Notes under the pieces: generated by a model
Told to the model about the DNA's origin: nothing
Database searches by the model: none
The model's input: the letters and a program-made list of their open reading frames with translations, nothing else
Program-made: the position numbers and the translations under genes
Assembly: GCA_977006965.1 (NCBI GenBank)
Contig: OZ345356.1
Span: 2,108,001 to 2,172,000, forward strand
Direction: 5' to 3'
Length of the DNA: 64,000 nt
DNA from: Phymatolithon calcareum
Lineage: Eukaryota; Rhodophyta; Florideophyceae; Hapalidiales
Shown: in pieces, positions 41,301 to 51,579 of the stretch
How positions within the stretch are numbered: position 1 is the first letter of the stretch
Layout of the letters: each line of letters starts with the position of its first letter

Positions 41301-42944
41301 CCTTAACTTCTTCAGAGTTGGTAACCCAATGATCAAGTTGTACTTCGAGCTCGAAGAAACGAGGAATGTGATAGGAACACGGACGTGATCGAAGCTTACC
41401 GCAACTTCTTCCACAATACCGAGGCAATCCTCCGTGTCTCCCGCGTATCCTTCGAGCCTGCGTCGGTTATGGGTGGGTATAATGCGAAGATGGTTGGCAA
41501 GATCACTAGACATCACGTTGGGGATGGCACCGGTGTCAAGGAGGGTATAGACTTCGCGGCCACTGACTTGAACTCGAGCAAACTTGTGACGGTTCATTAG
41601 CCTGACGGGTGCTACCAAGTTCGTCGTGTCGATTGTCTGAACGTTGGGACCCTTCCTGGACAGCGCACGTCGAGCAAAAAGCTTCTGAAGGTCTCCTCGC
41701 GCCTCATTTGCATCTCCGCGGAGTAACTGACAGAAGGAAATACCTGAAGACGCTTGTGCGAGATTGGACATCAAGTCGTACTTCTCCACGCGGCTTCCCA
41801 GTTCCTTAGCCGCCGTGTTCTTCGTAGGCTTCCGGGTTACCTTCCTCTTAATTTTCTTCGCCACGCGACTAGGAATTGCCTTGCGAGTATCGTCGAGGAC
41901 AGTGGGTGAGCGTGCAATACGCATTGGATCGCCATCCCCTTCTCGGCGCGGGTTTTTCGGAAGAGGCTCACCTTCGGCCGTACGCTTGACGGCGGCAACC
42001 TCTTCATCCGCCAGGAATGTTTCACCATCCGGGGCGAGCGTGAGTACGTTGGCATTTTCGGCTGGGGGAGGTGCCTGCTGTGCCATAGGTGCTTCCTGGG
42101 GGCGTTGCTGTTGACGAGCGATAGCTTGGTCGATCTCAGGGCGCTGCTTTGAGTAGCAGGAAACTTCGTTGTGGCCCCATTTCTTGCAGAAGCGGCACTT
42201 CATCTCCTTCATATGGTTGTCTCTGCACTGCGTCGACACATGACCCTGCGCTTTGCAATAGCTGCAGGTTTTGGGACGTCCAGCGGGCTGGAGGACTTCC
42301 TTCCTCTGGGAGATGGCGAGTGCAAGTTCGCCCATCTGCTCACAGAGTTTGTCAATCTTCTTCTCCGCCTCTGACTGGAAGGAGACTTGTGCCCCGGTGC
42401 CCTTGGCGACATTTGGGGAGTCGATGTGACATTCCGTATGATAGATCAGTTTCTGTCCCTCGGCATAACTGGAACAGGCTGCCTTGATCTCGGTAAACGT
42501 AGCGGCACCCCGCAACAGAACGAACTGGAAGAGAGTAGGTGAGGACGAAATGGCATCACGGAGGAGACCTCGCATGGCAGATTCATTGAACTTGGCTTCG
42601 CGGTAAAGCTTTTCAGCTTTTCGGAAGAATGCGTCAATGTCACCTCCGGTGTATTTGAGGGTGACAGCTTCACGCATGATGGATTCTTGACTGCGGCGAG
42701 GCGCAAACTCGGCGAGAAGACTCGCCTTGACTGTGGCGTAGTCCTTTGACTCGGGGGTTGGGGTGTCCTCGCGGACAAACTTGTCGTAGTAAAAGTCGAA
42801 GGCCTTTTCAGTCAGGTGCTGAACGACTCGTTCGGCCTTCTCCTCGACGGAGGCTTCTTTCTGGACAATGTTTTCGTAGACGAAGAAGAACTTCCTGGCG
42901 TCGGTGTCACCATTGAAGGTTATGAGCTCACTGGGAGGCGCCAT
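38376..42944 (-). CDS. gag-pol: Ty3/gypsy gag-pol polyprotein (one in-frame TAG near the end)
   Basis: It starts at the ATG 42942-42944 (MAPPSELITFNGDTDARKFF), chosen because upstream codons are LTR. A single frame runs 1461 codons to TAG 38559-38561 and then continues in phase to 38376. Residues 1-220 are Gag. Two CCHC knuckles lie at 227-240 and 250-263. The protease DTGA is at 470-473, and reverse transcriptase at about 690-870 has YLDD at 839-842. RNase H has Asp988, Glu1030 and Asp1054. The HHCC zinc site uses His1191, His1196, Cys1226 and Cys1229. Integrase D1256, D1316 and E1352 fit D,D35E. After the TAG the frame reads WSGPYRV and IHARRLARYH, the usual integrase C-terminus. CAG-to-TAG would explain the stop. 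Otherwise it looks recently active. Confidence 0.93.
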
Positions 42945-42965
42945 CGCCCTGTTGGGGGTACCAAA

Positions 42966-43298
42966 TGTGGGGATAAAAAGAGGGAGAAAGAGAGAGAGAG
43001 ATGTTTTTGTTTGTTTTTGTTGGGAGGGCTCCTTGGTGCGGACCGTGAGCTGCCTTCCTTCTCGCCGACGGTCGAAGTAGGATACTATATAACTAGCGCT
43101 CGGTTTTGCCGGAGCTCTTGCGAGCAGCACCCAGCTCACTGTAAGACTAACTAAACGAGGGGACAATTAAAAAAATATAACTCTATTGGAGATCTGCCTT
43201 CGTCGGCGAATTTGTAAACGGTACACCGCCCACCTGGCGACATCGGCAAGCAACCGGATGCGCCGGGCATGATAATAACAGCAATGATTCCTTCGGCA
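42966..43298 (-). repeat. 5' LTR of the reverse-strand gypsy element
   Basis: 333 bases, nearly identical to 35824-36154. On the element's strand TTTGGTACCCCCAACAGGG follows it directly, a likely tRNA primer-binding site starting at TGG. The outer flanks (CCTAT at 35819-35823 and CGTTC at 43299-43303) do not match, so no target-site duplication is visible. Confidence 0.85.
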
Positions 43299-44160
43299 CG
43301 TTCCAGCCAATTCAATCAACAAGACGGCAAATATTGGGGTCAGCACCTATATAGCCAGGATCCGAGGTCGGCCAAGTCAATAAACCAAGAAACCCATCTT
43401 CTCAACGAACTCCAACAACAACGGCTACAGTAGACTATAGCAGATACGAGTGGTGCTTGATGTCACAGCAGCTCAAAGCCGCACAAAGTGCAGACCTTCG
43501 GGGAGCTTAAGATCTAAATCTCTACTCAGCCAATCCTCAGCCGCTATGGCAGCAATCCCACCGAAAATGGATGGCGCGATCATGAACGCGTCCGCCTGGG
43601 ACTCGGCGAATCAAGAACTCGCCACGCTCTAAATGCCAGACTCAACCCCGCCGTCTTCGGATTTCGAAGAAATCTTTCGAATTTAAGCGGATTTGATACA
43701 GGCCGGCTATCATAACCGGTCCGGCCACGCGTGCACCTGTGCGTAAAAGGAAGGAGACAGGAGTAGAGACAGGAATTTTCCCAGCTCCAATGCAGACTTT
43801 TTTGGAATCGCGAAAGCTGTGCTCCGGCCTCCCCATGGGAGAAGACTATCACCTTCTGGTAGTTTGGTAGTACATGGATTCTGCCCTGAGTGGTGTGCCG
43901 CAATGCTCAAGGAAGCTGGGAGAGAGAACAGAAGGAGATGAAAGAAGGTAACGAGACGACCAGGTACCATGAGCATCCTAAATGGTTTCCAGCCCTGCGG
44001 CCACATGCGCCGGCGCAGGCACGGCAACCGAGCCGGAAACGTGTCTTGATTCGTTTGTGGTCCGTTCGGTCCGGTTCTTTCGCTTCTCATAACGAATGCT
44101 TTAACTCCGTTAGGCACCATAGCATTTCTGCGATGATGATACGGAGCGCTTTATAGTTTT
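43299..44160. other. no supported gene
   Basis: Short frames only. A reverse-strand frame at 43710-44120 overlaps others and has no recognisable motif. No repeat ends were matched. Confidence 0.45.
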
Positions 44161-44164
44161 TCTT

Positions 44165-45372
44165 TTCTTTAGATGCTTTTTGAGCTTCGTGAACGCATCT
44201 TGATTAGAGTCGCATCCTGGCAATGCATCATCTTGTCTTATAAGATGAAGTTTTGAAATGGTGCAGGGAGTCTCAACTTGAGCAAAGTCGGGCGGTCGCT
44301 AGGGTTTCGCAGCGAATGAACCACGAGATTCGCAAACGGCGCCGTGCGAAAAAAAAACCAAACCGAAACTACATTCGAAAATTTTGACGCGGCGGTCTTT
44401 GCAGCAGTTCATACTTTCCAAAAAGCAGGGAAGCTCCCTTTGTTCCTAGAAGCACGATAAGATGGTTAACTGCCAAAAAATGCTATTGAGGGATGTCCAC
44501 GAAGGTATGGGGAAAGAATACCGAAACGTTCGGGCCTTGTGGAGCAACTCGTGGAAGGCATTTGGATTCCAAGTCACTGACGGCCTTTTAGTACGACGTC
44601 ATGGCACTCATAAAGCTGGCCCAAGCGTCTGCAGATGCGTTGGTAACATATATCTTCTTCTTCTAGTTAGCGGTGACTGGCATTTTCTGCACATATCGAA
44701 TAGCGCTTTACAGTTTCGCTGAACGCTCTTGAAGTTGAGACGAAGATTACATAAAGAAGTGGATGAGACAGAGGACGTTCGGGCAGATCTGGATCTCGAA
44801 ACGCTTGGCTGCATTCGAGAATCGAACGCGACAAGTGACTTTTAACATAGATCCGACCTTCGACGAGGCTTAGAGTAGCAAGAAGAACGCCATGCCAGGA
44901 AAGTAACCGTTTCCCAGGACGGCCGACCGAAGCAATCAGAGAGGATGAAAGAAAGAAGACATAAGATTCCTTGCGCAAGATTGTTTCCAGGTCACTTCCC
45001 AACAGACTCACTGCGAAGATGCCAACGCTTCAGCAGAGGCTTGGGGCAACTTTGCTCTTTCCAGACTTGTTTCTAGATGACATGCGGCTAGAAGTTGCGA
45101 CCCAGTATGGTACTGTAGGAAAACTTACCTCTGTTCCATAGGCGGGCCTGCATTGATTGAAGAAAAGGGCATTCAAGGATTATTGGCAGTTGGAATACTC
45201 AGCAGTATTCGGAGGAAGACTACATGGACACCTGCAGAAGAGGCTGACATGGCTCGAGGCATGGACGTGATACTACCCGATTCTGATTAAAGCAAATGAA
45301 AATTTTCAAAGCTATTACAATACATGATTAGAAAGATGCCAACTTTCCTCACATCCTTAGTAAATCTAATTA
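44165..45372 (+). mobile_element. LINE family 2 mosaic remnant
   Basis: The left part (44330-44520) is shared with 24886-25231. From 44725 the reading LKLRRRLHKEVDETEDVRAD, then LETLGCIRESN, aligns with 14680-14770. The last part (WTPAEEADMARGMDVILPDS, 45220-45288) aligns with the family-2 C-terminus, followed by its 3' untranslated region to 45372. Stops and an interruption near 45020-45150 show decay. A type-B tail fragment lies at 44620-44650. Confidence 0.65.
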
Positions 45373-46019
45373 ATTACGACAGCAGGTGCGACTGAAGATT
45401 TGCATTCAACACTCTTTTGGTTCATCACAGGATCCTTGTATGTCAGAATCCCATCATTTGGCTCCTATGAGGGCGTTGCCGAGTACAGAAAGCCAGCATA
45501 AAAGGGACGGATCACGTGGAGATTATAAAGCGGTCCATGCCCAGACTGTTGTCGTTTTCTGTTCACGCCTTCAAAATATTCGAAAAAACTAGCTTATTTA
45601 GTTCTTACCTCTACACAAAAATTAAGTGAGAAAAAATTTATTTTTTGCTCTTCCCATTCTCAAATTCTTGACAAAATTCATTTTATATTTCTCTCCTCTC
45701 CGAGGAAAATTGTAGTGATATACAACTTATAAAATCCTCATCACATCAAAATAAACAATCGAATTTAAGCTTCCACCTTATTTTTCCGCATCAGGTTTTA
45801 TAAGTTGAAGGTTGACCGGGATGGGAAGATCATCTGGCCAACAGAACTGAGTTTTAATGAAAGTGATATGAGCGCTGAAAATGCCTAATTTCAGATGAAC
45901 TATTAACTATTTGTCGGTCCAAGTTCACATTTACTTTCGTCAATTACGTTAAAGCAGCCCGTGTTTTCTCGATTCTACAAAAACAAGTAATTCTGATTAA
46001 GGTAGCTAAAAAATTTCAA
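45373..46019. other. A/T-rich stretch, no supported gene
   Basis: No ORF above 70 codons with any motif, and no repeats matched elsewhere in the window. Confidence 0.45.
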
Positions 46020-46095
46020 TACTGGTAGAATATGCTCAGAAAGATGGCGACTTTTCTCCAGAAGGGACAAGTGATACCTTCTCAATAAATCTATT
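46020..46095 (+). mobile_element. LINE family 2 extreme 3' end
   Basis: CAGAAAGATGGCGACTTTTC and ATACCTTCTCAATAAATC match 15134-15190 of the family-2 element. About 75 bases only, another severe 5' truncation. Confidence 0.6.
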
Positions 46096-46164
46096 TTTAA
46101 TTAGAATTACGATTTAGCGAACTTTCCTCACTGTTTCTGTCCATGCAGCGAATTTCCCCGTAAA

Positions 46165-46275
46165 TTTTCTCTCGCGCTTAGCCAATTATGTACTGCTATA
46201 ACAGAAAGTGTCCAATGAGCTTTTCAGATTTCCAATCTCTGTAAAAATCTAAGATGGCTGCGTAGGTCCTTAAGG
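46165..46275 (+). repeat. solo end of the foldback element
   Basis: GCCAATTATGTACTGCTATA, ACAGAAAGTGTCCAATGAGC and TCTAAGATGGCTGCGTAGGT match the outer end of the right arm of the foldback at 49972-51258. Confidence 0.65.
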
Positions 46276-46534
46276 ATTCTGGACACCATGAATCATGAGT
46301 AAAATTAGGACATGAGAATTTGTCCGGAAAATTTATCCCAGAGAGTTAAAGCAAAAAGTTTAATATTTCTTTGATATGTTTCGCTTGGCCTCGTTTTTAA
46401 CAACTGGAACACTCGTGAATATTCTTTTTTTGCTCTTGCCTGAAAGCTTCTTCTTCCCCGAACACAACAGTACTCGTATATAACGGCGCTTCGAAGGGGA
46501 AGCTAGATTTCGATAAAGAAATACAGTCTGTACT

Positions 46535-46850
46535 CTAAGCTGTGCATTGTGCACGTGAAAAGACTCTGTTACTGGCAGCTGCAGAGGACGCGTATAAGCC
46601 CAAGGGAGAAATTCGATTTAGCGCACGAAGTACAGATTGCACTACTCTTGAGAAGAAATCTGTAGCAAACTCCAGAATCCTTGCCTCTGATTGTACGACG
46701 TACATTGGCATTCGAAGACTGTGTAGAGCCTTCTCTATGATTTCCGGGTGGACCTGTTCGTCTTCATTCTTCTTCACCAAACCTTCAATAAACTTTTGAA
46801 TATCGTTCGATGTCAGAGCTTCAGCCCTCTACATCATCTAAACGAATAGG
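46535..46850 (-). other. coding-like open frame, unidentified
   Basis: The reverse strand is open for about 95 codons, from near 46830 to the stop at 46535-46537. The middle has a natural protein look (EALTSNDIQKFIEGLVKKNE, then HPEIIEKALHSLRMPMYVVQ). There is no ATG at its start, and a TAG lies just upstream. It might be an exon or a relic. I do not recognise the family. Confidence 0.25.
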
Positions 46851-46859
46851 CATATTTAC

Positions 46860-48835
46860 AAATAAAATACGACACTTTGCTTGCAGCTTCGGACACAGAG
46901 CACCAAATCTCACCAAACTTCTCGCGTCCGGCGCATGCCCGTGAAGAAGGAACAGAAATGCTTCACGAAGTATTGCGAAGGACGGGAGACTCTCAATAAA
47001 ATTATTTTACTGTGTCCCCATAAACCTCAATTTTTGCCGAGCGAGTGGGTTAAAATCAGGTAGGTTCTTCCCTGTCAAGGAAAAATATCAATAATCATTT
47101 ATCAAATATCAATACGTACGGAAAATAGTCAGTCGGGATCGTTTCAGATGCACCAAGATATCGCCAAGTTGGGTCAATGACTCTGGCGTGCGTATCGCGG
47201 TAGCTGTTAGATCACACAGCGATAGACCTGACATCACAGGAGGAGAGGCGCAAGAGATCGCCAAGTTCGGTATTCGTTGCGTGTGATATACAACCCCTAC
47301 CCAGTGTGTTGTAGAATCCGATAGCTTATAAGGCAGCGCTCATCGCAGCGAGTAAAGGATCGCATCTCAAGCAAGCCACAATTGGGGAGAGCAAGTGCCG
47401 ACTACTTTGCAGACCCTGAGAGTGCAACAGTTCATTAGTTGTAAAAAATAGCACCAGTGCTCCTAATACTTGTTCGCATTGGCAGGCAGGTGCATCAAAA
47501 AAGAAGTTGAGATTTTGGTCTACACGCTCGGGAGAAGGATGAATTTATTGTGGCTCCCATGTAAGCCAAGGATTGTAGCGCGATGAAATGATAATTGACA
47601 AAGGGAGCTGCAATAACAGGAATCCAATCCATTCCAATCCTAGCCGTCTGCAACACTCCTAGCACTGTTAATCACCGCTGGCGGAAAAAGAAAAGTAGAT
47701 TTTTATTTAAAAATTACGAAGCATCTGCTGACGCTTGGGGCAACTTTGCGAGTGCCACACGAGCACAGAAAGGGCCCGACTTTATTTTCAAATAGTGGGT
47801 GAGAATAGTTATTTGAAAGGCTAACAAGGCTTTCTCAGTTGCTACCTTCCGATTTGTAGTCCTTTGAAACCTCCCGCCTGTCCACAGGCGGGAAGAAAAG
47901 TCCGTTGTTGGACTGCAACAACACCTCATTTTGAGCAACAAGTTCGCTTCTCGCTCTTCCGCGGCGGTTACACTCTATTCTTCTAAAATATCCTTCAGAA
48001 AAACGTGCAGGGTGAAAATCCTTGTTGGCATAGAGTTCCAACGCGAGGCCCTCAGTGCACGATGTTAGGGTTTTTGGACGCCACCGGATCGTGTTTCATC
48101 CTCCGTCAGAAATGCGAGCGGAAACATTCCCGATGCATCAGAAAAGGGGATTTATAAAATTTAGGTACAACATTCTTCTGCTGATTTTGGCTCACTTGCA
48201 ATCGTGAGCATTCCGCTGATGTACTGATGACCATAACAATTCAATTCACACTCTCATTCGTTGATTGTCCGTCTACTTTAGGGAATGTTGCCATTGCGTC
48301 CAATGAGTTTGAATTAAGATTCAACGAGAACCATTAGGTAAAATGTTTTAATTATAGAGCATTGATCATCTCACTTCTCATTTTTGAGCACATCACAGTA
48401 CTTGAACGAACCGAATGGATAATAAATCTCGGATATCATGGCACGGATATTATTATCAGATATATCTGTAAAATATCTGCCAGAATTGACAAATCAGTCT
48501 GAAGTCTAAGTAATTGCGGATGGACGCCGTTGATTTGATGATCTCCCAGAATTGTACAAAAACGTGTCTGAACTCTGCGGCTAGCAGGCTTGTGAATAAG
48601 CCACTTCTACGGCACAAGGATTGGTCCAATGCGTCGAGAAGGCAACAGCGCACGCCAACACCAGTCATCAGTGTCACATTCATTGGAAGTAGCATTACCC
48701 TGTTGTGTTATCTCCCTTCTACTTTTACTAGTATGAGACATGCTAAAGCAGTTTGAGGTACTGCTGGAGGGAACATCTGCTCCAGTGTAGAAAAAAGAGA
48801 GAAACAATTGTTCTCACTAAAGTTTCCCTCCCCAG
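46860..48835. other. no supported gene
   Basis: It holds a type-B LINE tail in reverse orientation at about 47695-47760 (GTAGATTTTTATTTAAAAAT, CATCTGCTGACGCTTGGGGC) and a degenerate 1-beta tail near 47820-47850. A repeated word ATCGCCAAGTT occurs at 47160 and 47258. Open frames are short. Confidence 0.45.
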
Positions 48836-48839
48836 AATC

Positions 48840-48846
48840 TATAAAG
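48840..48846 (+). promoter_or_regulatory. TATA box of the secreted-protein gene
   Basis: TATAAAG lies 82 bases before the ATG at 48928, suitable for a transcript start about 50-60 bases before the ATG. Confidence 0.55.
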
Positions 48847-48927
48847 CACGCATTCTCTTCCCGCAACTGTAACTCACAACAATCTCCACGTCCATCATCC
48901 TGCAGGACGTGAAATTCATACTCTACC

Positions 48928-49602
48928 ATGAAGCTCTTCTTCGCTGCGTTGACTGTCACTCTCGCCTTGTGCACAGCTGCTCCAGTATCTGGCTCTAATT
49001 TCTGCGATATCACTGTCATTGTGGAGCGATCGAAGTGCGCTTGCTATGTTGCAGATAGCTATGGGAACTTCACAGGACCAGAAAGGGAATTGTGCTCAGC
49101 AGTATACGGCCAAGATCTCACCAAGTTGAAGCCGTCTTGCGACAGCTATGTAGTGAACGGAAAGATCGACGAAGCGCAGCTCTTAACGGACCTTGAAAGG
49201 ACTGAGAAAGAGTGCATAACTCTCCCGAAAACCATCCGTACTGCATTTGTCAAGACCGATCGCAGCGTATTCAACCACCTGCTCACAATCACTGGAAGGC
49301 AGACCGGACAGCAGAACGCCTTTTGCTCTGATGAACAACTTTTGAACCGGGCTAAATGTATGTGCTACTATGCGGACAGCCTCGGCCTGCTCGTCGGACC
49401 AACCAAGACCCTGTGCGAGAAGGAATTCGGAAACGTCCCTGCTCTGAAGAGCACGTGCGATGCGTATATGACTGGAGGGCAGATTGACTATATGAAGCTC
49501 CTTACGGACATCGCGAGGACCGCAAAGGAGTGTGTTACCCTGCCGGTTACTCGTGTTCTATCGCACAAAATGTACCGTCGTGCGATGAGCAACGTGATGT
49601 GA
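48928..49602 (+). CDS. secreted two-module cysteine-rich protein, 224 aa
   Basis: I do not recognise the family. The ATG at 48928 opens a signal peptide (MKLFFAALTVTLALCTAAPV) with likely cleavage near residues 18-23. Two homologous modules follow, residues 25-100 and 132-206. Each has six cysteines in the pattern C-x10-C-x-C-x16-C-x13/14-C-x24-C (Cys 26, 37, 39, 56, 71, 96 and Cys 133, 144, 146, 163, 177, 202), ending ..KEC-TLP. Shared words are C-x-CY, ADS, GP and LLTD. Six cysteines per module fit three disulfides, as expected for an extracellular protein. A 30-residue linker joins the modules, and a basic tail ends the protein. The frame is clean, has a TATA box and is not repeated in the window, so it is probably a functional host gene. 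Extracellular matrix, defence or adhesion roles are guesses. Confidence 0.8.
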   Translation: MKLFFAALTVTLALCTAAPVSGSNFCDITVIVERSKCACYVADSYGNFTGPERELCSAVYGQDLTKLKPSCDSYVVNGKIDEAQLLTDLERTEKECITLPKTIRTAFVKTDRSVFNHLLTITGRQTGQQNAFCSDEQLLNRAKCMCYYADSLGLLVGPTKTLCEKEFGNVPALKSTCDAYMTGGQIDYMKLLTDIARTAKECVTLPVTRVLSHKMYRRAMSNVM

Positions 49603-49971
49603 AGCTCTTGAAAACATTTCCAACACTAGGTTTAGAGATTCATGGGAAAGAAAGATCGTCGTTAATTGCTTCAGTGATGGTGGGCTTCGCTTCCTCCGCC
49701 TTTACTACTTGATATGTGCTGTTCTAATCATGCGATAGCATGGAAACTAAATTTTAGTTGTTCGGGGCTGGTTTTGACGCAGGTGACTTCATTTAAATAT
49801 AGATTTGTATGACCACGATGAAGAATTTTAAACTTCGACAACAATGCATGGTGTTGCGCGCAGTACACTCTGGGTCACCGGATGCCCGGGTCGCAAGACA
49901 TTGGTTGAAGCCATGCCTGCGCAACAGTTCCTGTTGCATTGCTGTATTGGAAAACAAAGAACCATTTCAAT

Positions 49972-51258
49972 AAGGACCTACATCCCCATCTTAGATTTTC
50001 ACTTTTATTTTTACGAGCTTGGGAATCCGAGAAGCTCATTGGACACTTTCTGTTCTGGCAGTACATAATTGGCTTAGCAAAAAAAAGTCCTCGCGCCGTG
50101 GAAACCTTTTCTAGAAATTCTCAGCAGAGGGTTCCTTGTAAAATCGGGACAGCTCCTTAAACGCGCAGTTTAAGACCACTTCCTGATCAGTTCTTCGCAT
50201 TTTGAAAACTGTTATGGAGATCCAAGAACGTAGGTTACGCAAAAACAAAAAAAAAGAAAAGGGATGAAATAAGGAGTGTAGAGCACTTTTCGTAATTCTG
50301 ATCTTGAAAAAGAATCGCCTACAAACATGGACAATTATCTCGAAAAGAACTAGATGAATTTCTTATTGCCTCCGTCAAACGTTTCAAATGGTTGTAGACT
50401 ACTACAGGAATACTGCAAATTTGGTAAAATCGAACGTCTAGGTGGCAAACAAGTTCGCGCCGCGAGACGAAAAGTTTTTTAAAATCAGCAAAGGAACAGG
50501 CGAAAAATATAGTAAAATTCACGTTGCCGCCCGACGAGAAGGTGAAAGTGTTCGAAGGAAAAACAGTAAACATTTATCTGTAATGATTAATTAGAGGCGA
50601 ACATTGGAAACATTTGCTGACTTCATATTTGAAATATTTCAAACATTACAGAAAAATGCTTACTGTGTTTCCCTCGAACAGTTTCAGCTTCTCGTCGGGC
50701 GGCAACGTGAGTTTTACTATATTTTTCCCCTGTTCCTTTGCTGATTTTAAAAAACTTTTGGTCTCGCGGCGCGAATTTGTTTGCAACCTAGACGTTCGAT
50801 TTCACCAAATTTGCGGTATTCCTGTGGTATTCTACAACCATGAAACTTTTGACAGAAGCAATCAGAAATTCATCTAGTCCTTTTCGAGATAATTGTCCAT
50901 CTTTGTAGGCGATTCTTTTTCAAGATCAGAATTACGAAAAGTGCTCTACACTCCATATTTCATCCTCTTTCTTTTATTTTTTATTTTTGGATAACCTAAA
51001 TTCTTGGCTTTTTATAATAGTTTTCGAAATGCAAAGAACGGATCAGGAAGTGGTCTTAATCGCCGCGTTTAAGGAGCTGTCCCGATTTTCGAAGGAATCC
51101 TCTGCTGAGAATTTCTAGAAAAGGTTTGCGCGGCGCGAGGCCTTGTTTTTGCTTGGCCAATTATGTATTGCCATAACAGAAAGTGTCAAATGAGCTTCTC
51201 GGATTCCCAAGCTCATAAAAAATAAAAGTGAAAATCTAAGATGGTGGTGTAGGTCCTT
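49972..51258. mobile_element. foldback element with ~615-base inverted arms
   Basis: Left arm 49972-50587 begins AAGGACCTACATCC, and right arm 50644-51258 ends in its complement GTAGGTCCTT. The arms are diverged copies with small indels, so the element is old. The spacer is about 56 bases. Both arms hold mirrored short ORFs (reverse 50319-50573 and forward 50614-50877). In the opposite sense there is the C-terminal-like reading KNIVKFTLPPDEKVKVFEG. This may be a foldback DNA transposon or two inverted copies of one repeat. A solo end lies at 46165-46275. Confidence 0.7.
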
Positions 51259-51483
51259 GTGGAGTGAAATGTGTTGATAGTTGGATATAGTGAGTAACAG
51301 TGCTAGGGATGGTCCTGTTCTCGGGGTGAGTTTGCTTTTTTTATCAAGGCAGGATGGCTGGTGCTACGTATATAGACTACGATAGCAAACGATCTAACCC
51401 CAAGGTAAAATGAAATTACGGAAATCACAACGCGAATGTCTAAGAATTTCTGAAATAAAAGGAACCCCGCTTGCTTCGGTTAT

Positions 51484-51570
51484 CAGCGCGTTGTTGAGTG
51501 GTTTTCCTTACACTGAGAACTGGATGATGGCACATATGATCAATCGCCGGTTCGAATCCCACTTGGCTCG
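51484..51570 (+). other. tRNA-like (SINE-type) segment
   Basis: GGTTCGAATCC at 51549-51559 is a perfect B-box, and TTGTTGAGTGG at 51491-51501 is a weak A-box at suitable spacing. The T-stem and acceptor do not pair well, so it is not a working tRNA. A tRNA-derived SINE head or a pseudogene is possible. Confidence 0.3.
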
Positions 51571-51579
51571 GTGAAATGT

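Noticed and set aside
42945-43166. Longer N-terminus for the gypsy gag-pol
   Set aside because: These codons are LTR and primer-binding sequence; the same reading occurs in the other LTR.
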